Positions 11,399 through 22,557 of a stretch of DNA of 64,000 nt are shown here, in pieces. Location of the stretch: contig SIJG01000015.1 of the NCBI GenBank assembly GCA_023374025.1, positions 1,344,697-1,408,696 of the forward strand, in the 5' to 3' direction. Made by a program: the position numbers and the translations under genes. This DNA comes from Heterodera schachtii. Its lineage: Eukaryota; Nematoda; Chromadorea; Rhabditida; Heteroderidae. The notes under the pieces were generated by a model that had not been told where the DNA came from, did not search any database, and saw nothing but the letters and a program-made list of their open reading frames with translations. Each line of letters opens with the position of its first letter. Within the stretch, counting starts at the first letter, position 1.

Positions 11399-12944
11399 CT
11401 TCTCCTTTAGCAATTACTTAATTAAAATTGTAATTTAGAGAAATTTTTATATTTTTTATCAATGCATATATCCGGCTAATTTATAGTGAGTGAATTTGGT
11501 GTTTTTAAAAAAACATCCGGTGAATATTAATTAAATTTGGATGTGTATGTACATAAACAAACAACTTATAGTAAATGTTTAGATGTTTTTCACATTTATT
11601 AATATGCAAAAAAAAAACAAATATTTCTGGAAATTTAAAAAATGATAGGTAAAAATGGTAAAAATATAGAAAATCTTAGTATAAGATTCTCGGCGTCAGA
11701 TTCTTCTTGATCAGCGGCAAAATTCCTCTTTGAGGGATTTTGGCCAAAAAATGGATCTGTTGGCTCCCGAACCTCAATCTCGACGATAAATTCCTATAAA
11801 TGCATACAACTGCAATAAAATTTGGACTTGAAAACAGAGATTCCAAGCACAAAAAATATTGAGGTTGCTTCTATTGGTGCTAGGCCGAACCTAAAAAAGC
11901 ACTAATATTAATAATTTTAAATTTAATTATTGTTTTGTTATGCAAACAAATTTTGGGGAATAATAATTCATTGCTCGAAGTTAATCAAATTCAACAATCT
12001 CGGTAACGAGCGATAACTCGGGCCAAATTAACACGTGAAATTTTTAAAAAATTACAAAAAGTTTAACAAAAAAAATTTTTGAAAAAGCGAAATTAAAATT
12101 TTAATTAAACCTACTTTTTAAAACTTAAGATTTTTTAAAATTTCTTTATCCTTTTATTTTTTATGGAATTTTTGGGTTTCTTGAGATTATCAGATGATGT
12201 TCAGAATTTGATGTTGAATTATTTTTTGTAATAATTTCAATTTTTAAGTTTTTTACTTCTTTGAAAATATTAACACTTTTAAGCTAGTTTTCGAGTTATT
12301 AGTTAGTGCCTATTTTCTAGGTTTTTATTTTTAGGTTTTAGAGCATAAAGAGCATAAAAAATTTTGAAAAAACCTATTTTGACCTATTTTGGCCTTTTGC
12401 CCAAAATTATTAATAAAAATGCAATAAAATCGGGAAAATACACCCCCTAAGAAATGACTTGAAAAAATTTCAGAAAAATACATCCCTAAGAATTGAAAAA
12501 TTTCTCAAAAATTGATAGTCAAAATTTTATTTATTTTTCTTCATAAAAAAATTAGATTTAAAAATTTTCGTTATTCAAAAAAAATAATAAAATATTTAAT
12601 AATCATTTAAATGACCAAAAAAAGCCATAAAAGAAAATTTTTTGTTTTATTCATATTTTTTCTGCGCATATGCTATGTATGAGAACTAAAAAACATCCTT
12701 AAAACGAAAAATTTTGAGTAGGAATTTTGGAAAAAATTGTTTATATAAAATTGTAATTTCTTTTAGCATATAATAAAAATTTAAAAAAGGCGAACAGTGC
12801 CAAATCTAATCAAATTAACTTAATAGAGGGAACAAAACTATAAAAGAAACATTATTATTATCATAGAGTCAAAACAAACAATTTTTACAAAATGACATGA
12901 AATAAATTAAATTCATGCTCATTTTGGAGTAAATATTTCAAATG
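11399..12944. other. Non-coding interval with dispersed repeat
   Basis: AT-rich. The part at about 12297-12560 (with caccccctaagaaatgactt) resembles 38985-39270. No gene seen. Confidence 0.5.
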
Positions 12945-13088
12945 AATCATCCGTTCGTTGTAAATGATTTTCTTTGGTTTTCAATTAAAAATTCTAAATT
13001 CTTTTCCTAATATTTGTCAAAAATTACGGGCAACGATCACCTAAAAAATAATAAAGTTATGCTTAACCATTTTTGATTTTGAATTTAA
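12945..13088. repeat. 140-bp direct repeat, copy 2, fused to the NSF fragment
   Basis: Copy of 10441-10583. Homology to copy 1 stops at gaatttaat, exactly where NSF-like coding sequence begins. Confidence 0.85.
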
Positions 13089-14271
13089 TGATCGCAAAAA
13101 GGACCAAGAATTTTTCGGGTGCCGAGTTGGAAGGGTTAGTCCGTGCCGCCCAATCGTCCGCAATGAACCGATTGGTCAAACCGGGAGGCAAAGTTCAGCA
13201 GGTAAAGGACACAAATGGACGAAAGAAGGAAAAGCCGAAGGGCCAATTCAGGTGGACGACGAAGCAATTGACAAACTGAAGGTGACCGCGGATGACTTTG
13301 ACTACGCATTGGAAAACGACGTGAAGCCGGTAAAATTTTTGTAGCGGGAAGAGAAATCAGATCCTGGGTTTTCTGCTGATCCCTTTTTTTCTTTATCTTC
13401 CCGGCTTTTCTGATCCCAGTATTTTGTTTTGATTCCCAGATTTTTTATCCCGGCTTTTCTGATTCAGGCTTTTTGATCCCGGCTTTTCAGACCCGGTTCG
13501 ACCTTTTTTTATTCTTTTCAATTTTAATGATTTTTCTTACCAATTTCAAAAACATATGCCAAACCCTTGGAAATATGGCAATAGTTTTTTTTTGTCAAAA
13601 CCACAGAATGTCTTTTTCATGAAAATTCAGTCTCTTCTCTTCATTTCTGTCTTTTATTTAACTTCTCCTTTATCTAATCATTGGCCCATCACTAATTGTT
13701 CTCGGGATTTAATTGGCTATTCTTTTGCTTTTTGTTCCCACCCTTTGATTGACCTAATAAAGGCATTTTGCTAATTTTTTGTCTATAATTTTGGGTCGGC
13801 AAAAACTCCGCTAAGGTCAAATTAGTAAACCGACCTTTGTTCTGTGATTGCTTTTAATTTGTAAAATTATAAAATGCGATTAATGGGAATTGTGATAACA
13901 ACCAACACAAAAAATAAAAATTCCAAAAAATTTTGTTTATTTCATTGACTCAAATCAGTCAAAACTTTTTTAAAAAAACAAATTCCATCTCATTTTTTTC
14001 AAGTAATCCGATTAATTTTATCATAAAAGATAATATTTTATAGAATCTGTAAAAGAAAAATTAAAAGTCGCAACTGTTTAAGCGTTTGGGAGAAAATTCA
14101 TGATGGAACGGAAATTTTGTGATATGCGGAACGAAAGCGGGATTCTCTCATTTTCTTTTTGTAGAAAAAAGTTTCCAACCCCCAGGCGTTTTTCGACCTG
14201 ATTTCAAACAATTTTGATGTTATGATCCCCACGAAAAGTGAACTGATCAACTTTGTCCAATTACATTTTTA
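13083..14271 (+). pseudogene. Fragment of an NSF (vesicle-fusing ATPase) gene
   Basis: The frame reads [20 protein letters not shown], then [17 protein letters not shown] 50-bp intron (13201-13250) follows, then [20 protein letters not shown] and ENDVKP. This matches the end of the first AAA domain of NSF, which disassembles SNARE complexes. A third exon at 14188-14271 could supply AF after KP, as in NSF, but then reads FDLISNNFDVMIPTKSEL to a stop and does not look like NSF. No N domain, Walker A or second AAA domain is nearby. Kept introns show it arose by DNA duplication, not by reverse transcription. Confidence 0.65.
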
Positions 14272-15284
14272 ATTAGCACAAATATTAAACTAACATTGTT
14301 TCGTTTTGGTTGGGCCTAAATTTTTTTATGATGTACTTCTATAATTAATTAACACCAAAAAAGAATGATTTTGGAAAAAATGGTAAAAAATTTTCTTCAA
14401 CATATTGCTGCATTTCTAAATGCGACCCAAGGCGATTAATTAATTAATTAAATTATTAATTAGCGTAGGAATCGTAGTTAGTTGATGGCAGAGAGTTACG
14501 ATTAAGGCCCAAAAAAAAAAGAAATTTCTCGACCCCCCCCCCCCCAAAAAAAACCGAGAGTCTCGAATGAACAGCAGCAGCTCCATTCCTGAAATTACTT
14601 CCCGAAAAAACAGTTCCTTGTCATTTCCCAGTCCAAATCATAAATTTCAACAGTTTCCCCCCCGCTTTTTGCTTTTGAATTCCGCTTTTCCTCCTCTCTC
14701 TCCCACTGATTTTTCCGTTTTATGTGTGCGTTGTTTCGTCGTCCATTCATCGCCCATCGATTGCCTTCCCCCCCCCCTCCCAAACTCCCAACATTCCATC
14801 GAATGTGTGCCCCCCCCCCCAGGGGAGATCGTCCTTCTCCTTCTCCTCTTCCTCCTTCGTCTTCTTCTTCCGCTGCTTCTTCTTCTTCTGCTGTTCTCCC
14901 GCCGTTTTCACCCGCCCCAACACATTAAATAATAATAATTGATCATCATCATCATCATCATTTAGAATTGTATTTAATCATTCGCATCACATTTTGCCCA
15001 CCAAATTAAACCACAGCGGAAATTGCGTGGCGATGGGAGGGGGGGGGGGGGGGGGGGGGAACGGCCAAAAATTGGGTGGGAAAGCTAAGAGTTGAACCCA
15101 GGAAAAATCTAAATTCGTCCGTCTCTATCAATTAAAAAAAGAATAATTAAAAACTAAATACACTCACCAATTACTATGTAATGGGTGACAATTCAATTTT
15201 AGGTAAAAAAAAAAAAAACTTTATGTCGCTTATCGTACAAAGCTGAAAAAACTTTGATAAACTTGTCAATATTTGTTTTCAATT
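13331..15284. other. Non-coding interval, low-complexity tracts, merlin promoter region
   Basis: Contains a tract of repeated tcccggcttttctgat phrases (13370-13500), a pyrimidine-rich stretch (14640-14910), a CAT repeat (14944-14962) and a G run (15040-15060). Apart from the possible NSF exon at 14188 I see no gene. Confidence 0.5.
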
Positions 15285-18200
15285 ATGGGCCGAATGTTGG
15301 AATGGCTAACTGAGCATGGGAAGCCCCTCAGAGTGAAGGTGACCACGATGGACGCGGACCTGAACGAGCTCAGCATTGAGGTCAATATTTAAAAAAAAAA
15401 ATTATTTTATGTGAATATGGAATTTAAATTTAAATATGAAATATTAAATTAAATTATTTTTAATGTCTTTTTTTCAGAGGGATTCGCTGGGCCAACATCT
15501 GTTCGACACCGTATGCAAAATCATCGGCCTTCGGGAGATATGGTATTTTGGGTTGTGCTTCACCAACCGCAAAGGCTTCACCTGTTGGCTTCAGATGGAC
15601 AAAAGGGTATTCGCGAAAAAAAGCGAAAAAATATGTTCTATCAAAAAATTTATTGTTTCCACTGAAATTCAGCAAAAATTCCGAAATAATATTTAAAAAA
15701 AATGCTGATTGTGTGATTTCCTTGAAAAATCGTGGCAATTAATTATTGTTAATTAATTAATTAATTAATTGGCTTTGCATTTTCCAAGTTTCCCTCCCCA
15801 ACAGATCAGAGACCAAAGCGTGCCGAAACAGGAGGACGGCTCGCTGCACTTCCTCTTCCTGGTCAAATTCTTCCCCGAATCGGTGAAGGTCGAGCTGATC
15901 CAGGACCTGACCCGGCATTTGTTCTTTCTCCAAATTCGCCAATCCATTCTCTCCATGGATTTGTACTGTCCGTCGGAGGCGGTAAAAATTTACTCCAAAA
16001 AATTAAATTTCGGGTTTTCATATCAATTTTACATGTGCGAAGCTCACCCTTCGCCCGCCCTTCGTTTAAATATTTTGTTTTTTATCGGAGTGCCAACAGG
16101 GACTGGTCCCCCCGGCGGGACCCAGGCTTTACCTGTCCCGACCCCCTCCCTCCTGATCCTGGCTTTTAATATTCCTGTGAATTCCGGCACTGGTTTTTTC
16201 AAAAATCCCTATCCCGGCCAACTCTGCCGTTGTCAATGTTCTAGGCCATTCTTTTGGCTTCCTATGCGGTCCAGGCACTGTACGGAGACATTGGCCAACA
16301 ACAACAGCAGCAGCAACCGCAACAACAACAACAACAGCAGGCAGATCAGCAACTACAGCAGCAACAGCAGTTGGACTTGGCCAAACTGTTGCCGGTGTCG
16401 GTGCTGCAACAGTACGAACTGACAGCCGAAATGTGGGAGCAGAAAATCCGCAATTGGTGGGCCAACAACAGCGGACTGTCCAAGGAGGAGGCGGAAGAGG
16501 AGTTTCTATGTGTGGCCGAGGAGTTGGACATGTACGGCACACAATACTATCCGATTAGGGTACGTACGGTATCCTGACCAGGGACGGGCGAAGCTCGTTC
16601 TTAGCACTCGAAGCCGAGGGCGAAGCCCAATTTTTACCCGAAGGCGAAGTTCGAAACCAAAAACCGAAATTTTCTTTTGAAACCGCCAGGAAAAATTTTT
16701 AAGTCATGCTTTTTGGACCAAAAAATTTAAATGCTTAACTAATAATTGGAAAATTTTTTAAGTGTCATTCATAGTTATTGAGTCCATCTTTAGGGGTGTA
16801 TTTTTCTCTAAACTTCGAGTAATTTACCTTGAAGCTCGAAGTCCGAAGTTCAAAAACCCGAACTTTACGAAGCTGAAGTTTTGCCCTTCCCTGATTCTGG
16901 CCACTGACGGGATTACCGGATGCTGGCGAAGATGCCCGGCTTTTAAGGGGACAATTCATATTGTTAGCAAGATCTTGAGGATTTAGTTGAATCAGTTTTT
17001 AGTAAAAAATATTGACTAAAATTTTAATGGCAAATTTCTTCGCCATCATATCCAATCTCCACTTACACCTTACCACCCTCCTTTGTTAGAAAATTGGAAA
17101 TTATTTAAATTTTTTCTAATTTTCTTTAGAATCAAAAAGACGCTGAGCTTTTGCTGGGAGTTTCCGCGTAAGCTTTTTTCCAAAAATATTTTAATTATTA
17201 AAAAATTAATAAATTTTGTGCTGGCTTTTGCGCTAAGATTAATAAAAGATATTTTTTTAGCCTTGGCGTCGGCATTTTCGAGTCGGACAATAAGCTGAGC
17301 CCCCGCCCGTTCTTCCCATGGACCGAGATCAAATGCATTTCGTTCAAAAACAAAATGTTCACCATTTGCACTGCGGACAAAAGCAAAATCAAATTCAGGG
17401 CACAAGACATGTCCATCAATCAGGCACTGATTCATAAATTATTTTAATTTTTTAAACTATTATAAATTGGGGAGGAGGCGGCATGACCGGGTAAAAGTCC
17501 CGGCTGGGCTTTCGTTCGACTTTTCACGAAAATGGAACTGAATTTTGCAACTCTCAAATACCCCGGGACATTGTGCCTTTGTTCAATTCAAATTTAAATA
17601 ATTTTAATTAATTTGGAACAATTTCCAGCGGATCACAGAATAAACTTGGTTAAATATTTGCCCTCCCCGTGTTTCAGTCACTTCTCGACCTCTGTGTGGG
17701 CACGCATAACCTTTACCTGCGCAGACGACAGCCCGACCTGCTCGAGGTGCAACAGATGAAGCAGCAGGCAGACGAACAGCGAAGGCGCAGAATGGTAAAG
17801 ACAAAACTGATCAGAGAACAGTCGGTCAGCAAAAAGTTCCATATTTGTTCCGATTTTTTTTAGACATTTTTGCATGACTTTTTTAAACCTTTGCAGGAGG
17901 AGCAGGTCCGTTTGCACCGCGAGCGTGAGCAGCGCGCGCAGGCGGAGCAGGAGAGGGACCGCTACCGCGCAGAACTGAACCATCTGTCGGAACAGTTGAG
18001 CGCCATGCAGGTGATCATCAAGTTTTAAAATTTAAAAGTTGTAAATTTAAAAGGCCACCCCCCAATTTGGCAGAATGTGATCAGAAGTGCCGAGGAGACG
18101 CAAGTGTTGATCGCGGAACGGGCGCGTCTCTCCGAGCAGGAGGCCATTGAGCAGGCACGGCGTGCCAGTGAAGCCGAGGCGGAAGCGCAACGCGCAAAAC

Positions 18201-21200
18201 TATCCCAGCTGAGGGTTTGTGGGGTTGTGCCATTTCAGGCGCAATTCGCTTGCCAATGTTGAAAAAAATGTGCCAAAATAGGCGGAGGAGACCAAAATGT
18301 TGTTGGAGCGGAAAATGCGCGAGACTGAAATGGCCGCACAACGAATGGCCGCACTTCAGCACCAACAACAGCAAAAACAGCAGCAGCAACAGAATGGCAT
18401 CACAACGCCCGGGACGGCAACAGTTGCACAACAGCAACAGGTGTTTTTTGTGGTTGGGCACAAATTGCCAAACAAATTAGCCGTAATTATGACCCGATAA
18501 AAACTGAATTTGATCAATAAACGCGGTCTATTGGAATCTTCACAGATGCAGCAGCCACCTCCGTACCAAGAAGTGGTCGAGAATCGGCAACAAACGCAGC
18601 AGCAGCAGCAGCAAATGCCATTGGCCAATGGTGCCGTTTCCGCAGCAGTGCCATTTAACAGACCGACGACGGCACAATCGCCGAATAACAACGGCGGGGC
18701 AACCACACCCAACAACAGCAACAACAACAACAACTTGGTGAACCCTTTTCACATATTATAATTGGATCCGTCCCGCCTGATTTTGCAGCATTTGCCAAAA
18801 AGTGTCATTTTTAATTCGAAAATTTTAGGCATTTGTCATTATGAGAAATGCAAAAAAAAAAATTTGAAAATTTATCTATTAGAATTTCATCTTATCTTTT
18901 TTAATTTCTCAGATTGTCGTCACTTCGCCTCAGCAAATGGCGCCTTTGTATTTCGGCGGCTGTCAATATGAAATGGCCACGACAATGTCCGACTCGCGCA
19001 CTTCCGTCGCGGCCGAGCTGCAGCACATTTTCGCTGAGCTGGAAATGTCCAGGTGGGGAAAATAAAAATTAATGTGGTATACTGTAACAGTAACAAACTG
19101 TTTTTGCACTTTAAATCAAAATTTTGTAATCATTTTTACTTACCATAAAAATTGGCAGATTTTAAAATTAAAAAAAAACATTTAACCTTTTTGAGTAACG
19201 GGTCATTGGCATTAAGTGAGTGTATTGGTTTAAGTTCGTTTTCTCACAAAGTATAAAAACCGTTGGGAAAACATGAATATTTTAGTCAAACATAAAATTC
19301 TCATAATAATTTTAATTTTTATTTGGCCATTTTTTGCCAGGAGTGAGTACAACGAGCGGAATCAGTCGCTGCGCGACCGTTTGGCCAATTTCCATAAATG
19401 GATAACACAATTGCAACCAAAAAACAAAAGTAAAATTGTCTTTTTGGAGTTTCTCCGGGGAATTTCTCGCAACTATCGAATGAAGCCGTGATTTTTTGTT
19501 TTATTGTCCAAATTACCTTATGAACCCGTGAATTTCTTTTAATTTTTACATTTTTTATTGTTAAAATTATTGTTGAATTTATTTTTAAAATGTTTATTTT
19601 ACATTTTTATGCTGAAACTTAAAAAGATTGTTTTTACTGTGATTTTTCATTTTTCTGTACTTGGGGCCCAAACGACCCTGGGGCCCAAACGAGCCTGGGG
19701 CCCAAAAACGAGGGCCCAAAAACGGGGGCCCAAACGCGGGGGCCCAAACGCGGGGGCCCAAACGCGGGGGCCCAAACGCGGGGGCCCAAACGCCCCCGAC
19801 TCAAATTTGGGTATTTGTCATTGTGAAATTGCAAGAAAAAAGAAATCTAAATTTATCTATTAATAATTCATAGGACGTCCTTTGAAATCAGCGTTTCAAA
19901 ATAATTTTTATTTCCATACATTTTGTATTTCCTTTTTACCCAAAAATGGGCATTTGCTATTGTGAATTCCAAAAAACCAATTCAATAAATTCATATTTTC
20001 TCAGATTGTAATCAAAACTTTGTAACCATTTTTTACTACCATAAAATTGGCAGATTCTAAATTAAAAAAACCATTTAACTTTTTTGAGTAACGGGTCCTT
20101 GGCATTAAGTGAGTGTATGGTTTAAGTTCGTTTTCTCACAAAGTATAAAAACCTTGTCGGAAACATGAATATTTTAGTCAAACATAAAATTCTCATAATA
20201 ATTTTAATTTTTATTTGGCATTTTTTGCCAGGAGTGAGTACAACGAGCGGAATCAGTCGCTGCGCGACCGTTTGGCCAATTTCCGTGCCGAATTGGACTC
20301 GCTGAAACGCGAGGGCACCGACACGGAAAATGATCGACTGTTCGCCCAAAAAGTGATGGCCGGCGACGCATTCGACAAATTTTCCACGCTGCGAAAGGTG
20401 GGCTCACTTTTTGCAATTAAATCCTCCGATTGATTGGGTCATCGATGTGAATTTGGGTTTGACCCATTGGCAAATTCTTTTAATGCCTTTTAAAATTATT
20501 GAATTTTTAAATTCAGTCGAATTCGGCCGTTTGGCTGAGAACATTTCGCCAAAGTTAAAGTAAACTTTTGATTGTCAATGAGTGAATGAATAATGTAATG
20601 AATGTACACAACACATTTTATTTGTTTCTGTGGCTTTTTTAATAATTATTTATGTGAATTTTACAAATAATTTGGAATTTATGTGCTTTCAGTTGTCTAA
20701 TGAGTAGAGACCGAATTTGTATGAATTTCCATAGTTGTTTATTTAGCCTAATATGAATCAAGAAAATAGTAGTATTTTTAGCTTAAATTTTCAAAGAAAA
20801 TTCAAAAATACACTATTAAAAATAAAAAATTTTGAAAAACTTTTTTGCATGTTAAAAATTTATTAAAATTCTTAATGAGAAAAATTATTTTTTAAAATTA
20901 ACATTTAAAAAATATCAAATATTAAATCCTTTGTGCCTATGCCATTATATACACCATAGTTTGATAATTGTCACTTTGGTAATTTTTGTTTCGTTTGTGT
21001 GCCTTTTTGTATTGGCTTTTGGGTAATAGTGTAGTTTGTCCCCCCCCCCCCTTATGAAAAAAAATTTTCAAAAATTTTAATGTCATAAAAAAAAGTTTCC
21101 TGTGCTTTTCGAGGTCGCTGATCACGAATCCGGCATCCATTTCGGCCAATTCGAAATCCCGGACCCGAATTCGAAAAAAGCCGAAAATCCAAATTTTCGA

Positions 21201-21624
21201 ATTCCGCGTTTGGTTCAAAATCGGTTTAAATGATCTTTTATTGCAAGATTTGTGGTTTTCAGAATGTTTCCATCTGTTTACGCCATTTTTAGACGAAAAA
21301 TGCAAAATTCGAAAATTTGGATTTCGACTTTTTGTTCGAGTTCGGGTCCGGGATTTCGAATTGGCCGAAATGGATGCCGGATTCGTTATCAGCGACCTCG
21401 AAAAGCCCAGGAAACTTGTTTTTATGACATGAAACGGTTTTTTTTTTAAAGGGCGGGGGACAAACTAACACTATTACCGGCTTTTATAAATGTAACACAT
21501 TAATTCCCATTTTTTAGTTTTTTGAGGCATTTTATTTATACTTTTACAAATTCAGAGCATCATCGGGTCGCCAAAGTCACGCGTAAAACTATTCGACGAA
21601 TTGACTCCAATGAATGGACAATGA
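15285..21624 (+). CDS. nfm-1: Merlin (neurofibromin-2) orthologue, FERM domain tumour-suppressor homologue
   Basis: Fourteen exons join in frame to about 671 codons: 15285-15380, 15478-15606, 15805-15981, 16245-16559, 17130-17167, 17261-17423, 17678-17794, 17897-18010, 18074-18214, 18282-18440, 18546-18737, 18913-19052, 20232-20397, 21556-21624. The FERM domain reads VKVTTMDADLNELSIE, YFGLCFTNRKGFTCWLQMDK, LLASYAVQALYGDIG, AEMWEQKIRNWW and FPWTEIKCISF. Then come LEVQQMK, a charged coiled coil, a Gln/Pro-rich linker, and a tail (RKSIIGSPKSRVKLFDEL) close to the merlin C-terminus (AKSRVAFFEEL), not the ezrin type. Merlin links membrane proteins to Hippo signalling. Odd points: a polyglutamine insert at about residues 153-180 inside FERM lobe F2, and a GC donor (CAG|GCACTG) after exon 6. 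The symbol is that of the C. elegans orthologue. Confidence 0.92.
16579..16893. mobile_element. hAT-like MITE with repeat-rich arms in merlin intron 4
   Basis: Ends are cagggacgggcgaa and its inverse ttttgcccttccctg. The flanking 8-mers atcctgac and attctggc match at 6 of 8, as expected of an old hAT target duplication. The arms carry repeated cgaag phrases in opposite orientation (gggcgaagccc and gaagctcgaagtccgaag). No transposase. Confidence 0.6.
19110..19394 (+). pseudogene. Truncated duplicate of merlin exon 13 and its upstream intron
   Basis: Nearly the same as 20006-20284: about 220 bp of intron, the acceptor and the first codons (SEYNERNQSLRDRLANF), then divergence to HKWITQLQPKNK with no donor. 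If spliced in by mistake it would run to a stop at 19488. Confidence 0.85.
19662..19795. repeat. Minisatellite of ggggcccaaacg units
   Basis: About nine units of 13-18 bp built on GGGCCCAAACG, becoming more regular (gggcccaaacgcg) to the right. It lies in merlin intron 12, between the exon-13 duplicate and the real exon 13. GC-rich in an AT-rich intron. Confidence 0.9.
21022..21478. mobile_element. MITE with long inverted arms in the last merlin intron
   Basis: The ends ggtaatagtgtagtttgtcc and ggacaaactaacactattacc are inverse copies. The flanks ggcttttg and ggctttta match at 7 of 8. Inner arms of about 120 bp (tcgctgatcacgaatccggc against gccggattcgttatcagcga) also pair. No coding capacity. 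Confidence 0.75.
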
Positions 21625-21845
21625 AAAGGCATAATTAAATTTAAAAATTATAATAAAATACAAAATCATTTTTAAAATGTGCTCAATTCGCGCTAAATAA
21701 TGAACTATTTCTGTTTTTTGTCTGCTTCTCTCTTTTCTCTCTCTCTCTCTCTCTCTCCTGAAAATTTTTTGACATTGTTTAAAATGAGTGATCGAAAAAA
21801 TATTTTCTTGCCATTTTTCAGGGTGTTTTCTTAAAATTCATCGGT

Positions 21846-21923
21846 AAAATTCAAGAATAGGGTGTAGTTCACCAAATCGTACAAATTATATATCAATCGG
21901 AACTACACCTATTCTTGAATTTT
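21846..21923. repeat. Hairpin-forming inverted repeat
   Basis: aaaattcaagaataggg and the rest of a 25-bp arm pair with gaactacacctattcttgaa at the other end, across a 29-bp loop. Too short for a gene; a hairpin MITE or RNA hairpin. The rest of 21625-22190 holds only AT-rich DNA and a CT repeat at 21735-21760. Confidence 0.7.
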
Positions 21924-22189
21924 CCAAATTCATCAAAGAAATATTAATGAAAATTATATGTACAATAAATATCATTGCATTTCATTTCATTTATTTTTTT
22001 TTGTTTGTCATTTATTTCTTTCGTTGCATTTGCAAAAATCTTTAAATTATTGTCATTTTTGCCAAAAACGAATAAAATTTTATTGATAAATGGCATTTAT
22101 TTGTCATGTTTATTTAAAATTCACGTATAAATTCCCCTCCACAGCAAAAATCCAGTAAATTTACTAGAGCCCCCGGAATTTTTAAATTG

Positions 22190-22430
22190 CCGGGACTTGG
22201 AAAATGGACCCGGGCGGGATCCCGGGACCGGGACTTCCCGTTTTTCCAGGACTCCCGGTACTTCGCCCAAATAATTAATTAACTTTTTCAAATTTGGGAT
22301 AGTTTCACTGTGAAATTTAGTCCCTGTCCAAATTGTCGGGACCGGGGCTGGGACTTGGAAAATGGACCCGGGCGGGATCCCGGTCCCGGTGGTTTGTCCA
22401 AAAATAACGGGACCGGGAAAAAATGTTCAC
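22190..22430. repeat. GC-rich direct repeats upstream of the WHC-repeat gene
   Basis: A 37-bp phrase starting gccgggacttggaaaatgga occurs at about 22190 and again near 22345, with palindromic cccggg and gggatccc pieces between. Confidence 0.75.
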
Positions 22431-22557
22431 ATTTAGCAAATGAATTATTCCAAATTAATTTTTCTATTAATTTTCTCCATTTCATCAACTTCAGCAGCAA
22501 AAGAGGCAAAACCATTGGTAAGGATTTAATTTAATTCAAATTAAATTAATTTTACAG

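Noticed and set aside
14567..14932. Long open frames in a pyrimidine-rich tract
   Set aside because: All three frames are open because the DNA is low-complexity CT; the products are Ser/Pro/Leu runs with no splice or homology support.
19634..19863. Open frames through the ggggcccaaacg array
   Set aside because: Open only because the unit lacks stops; the array lies in a merlin intron.
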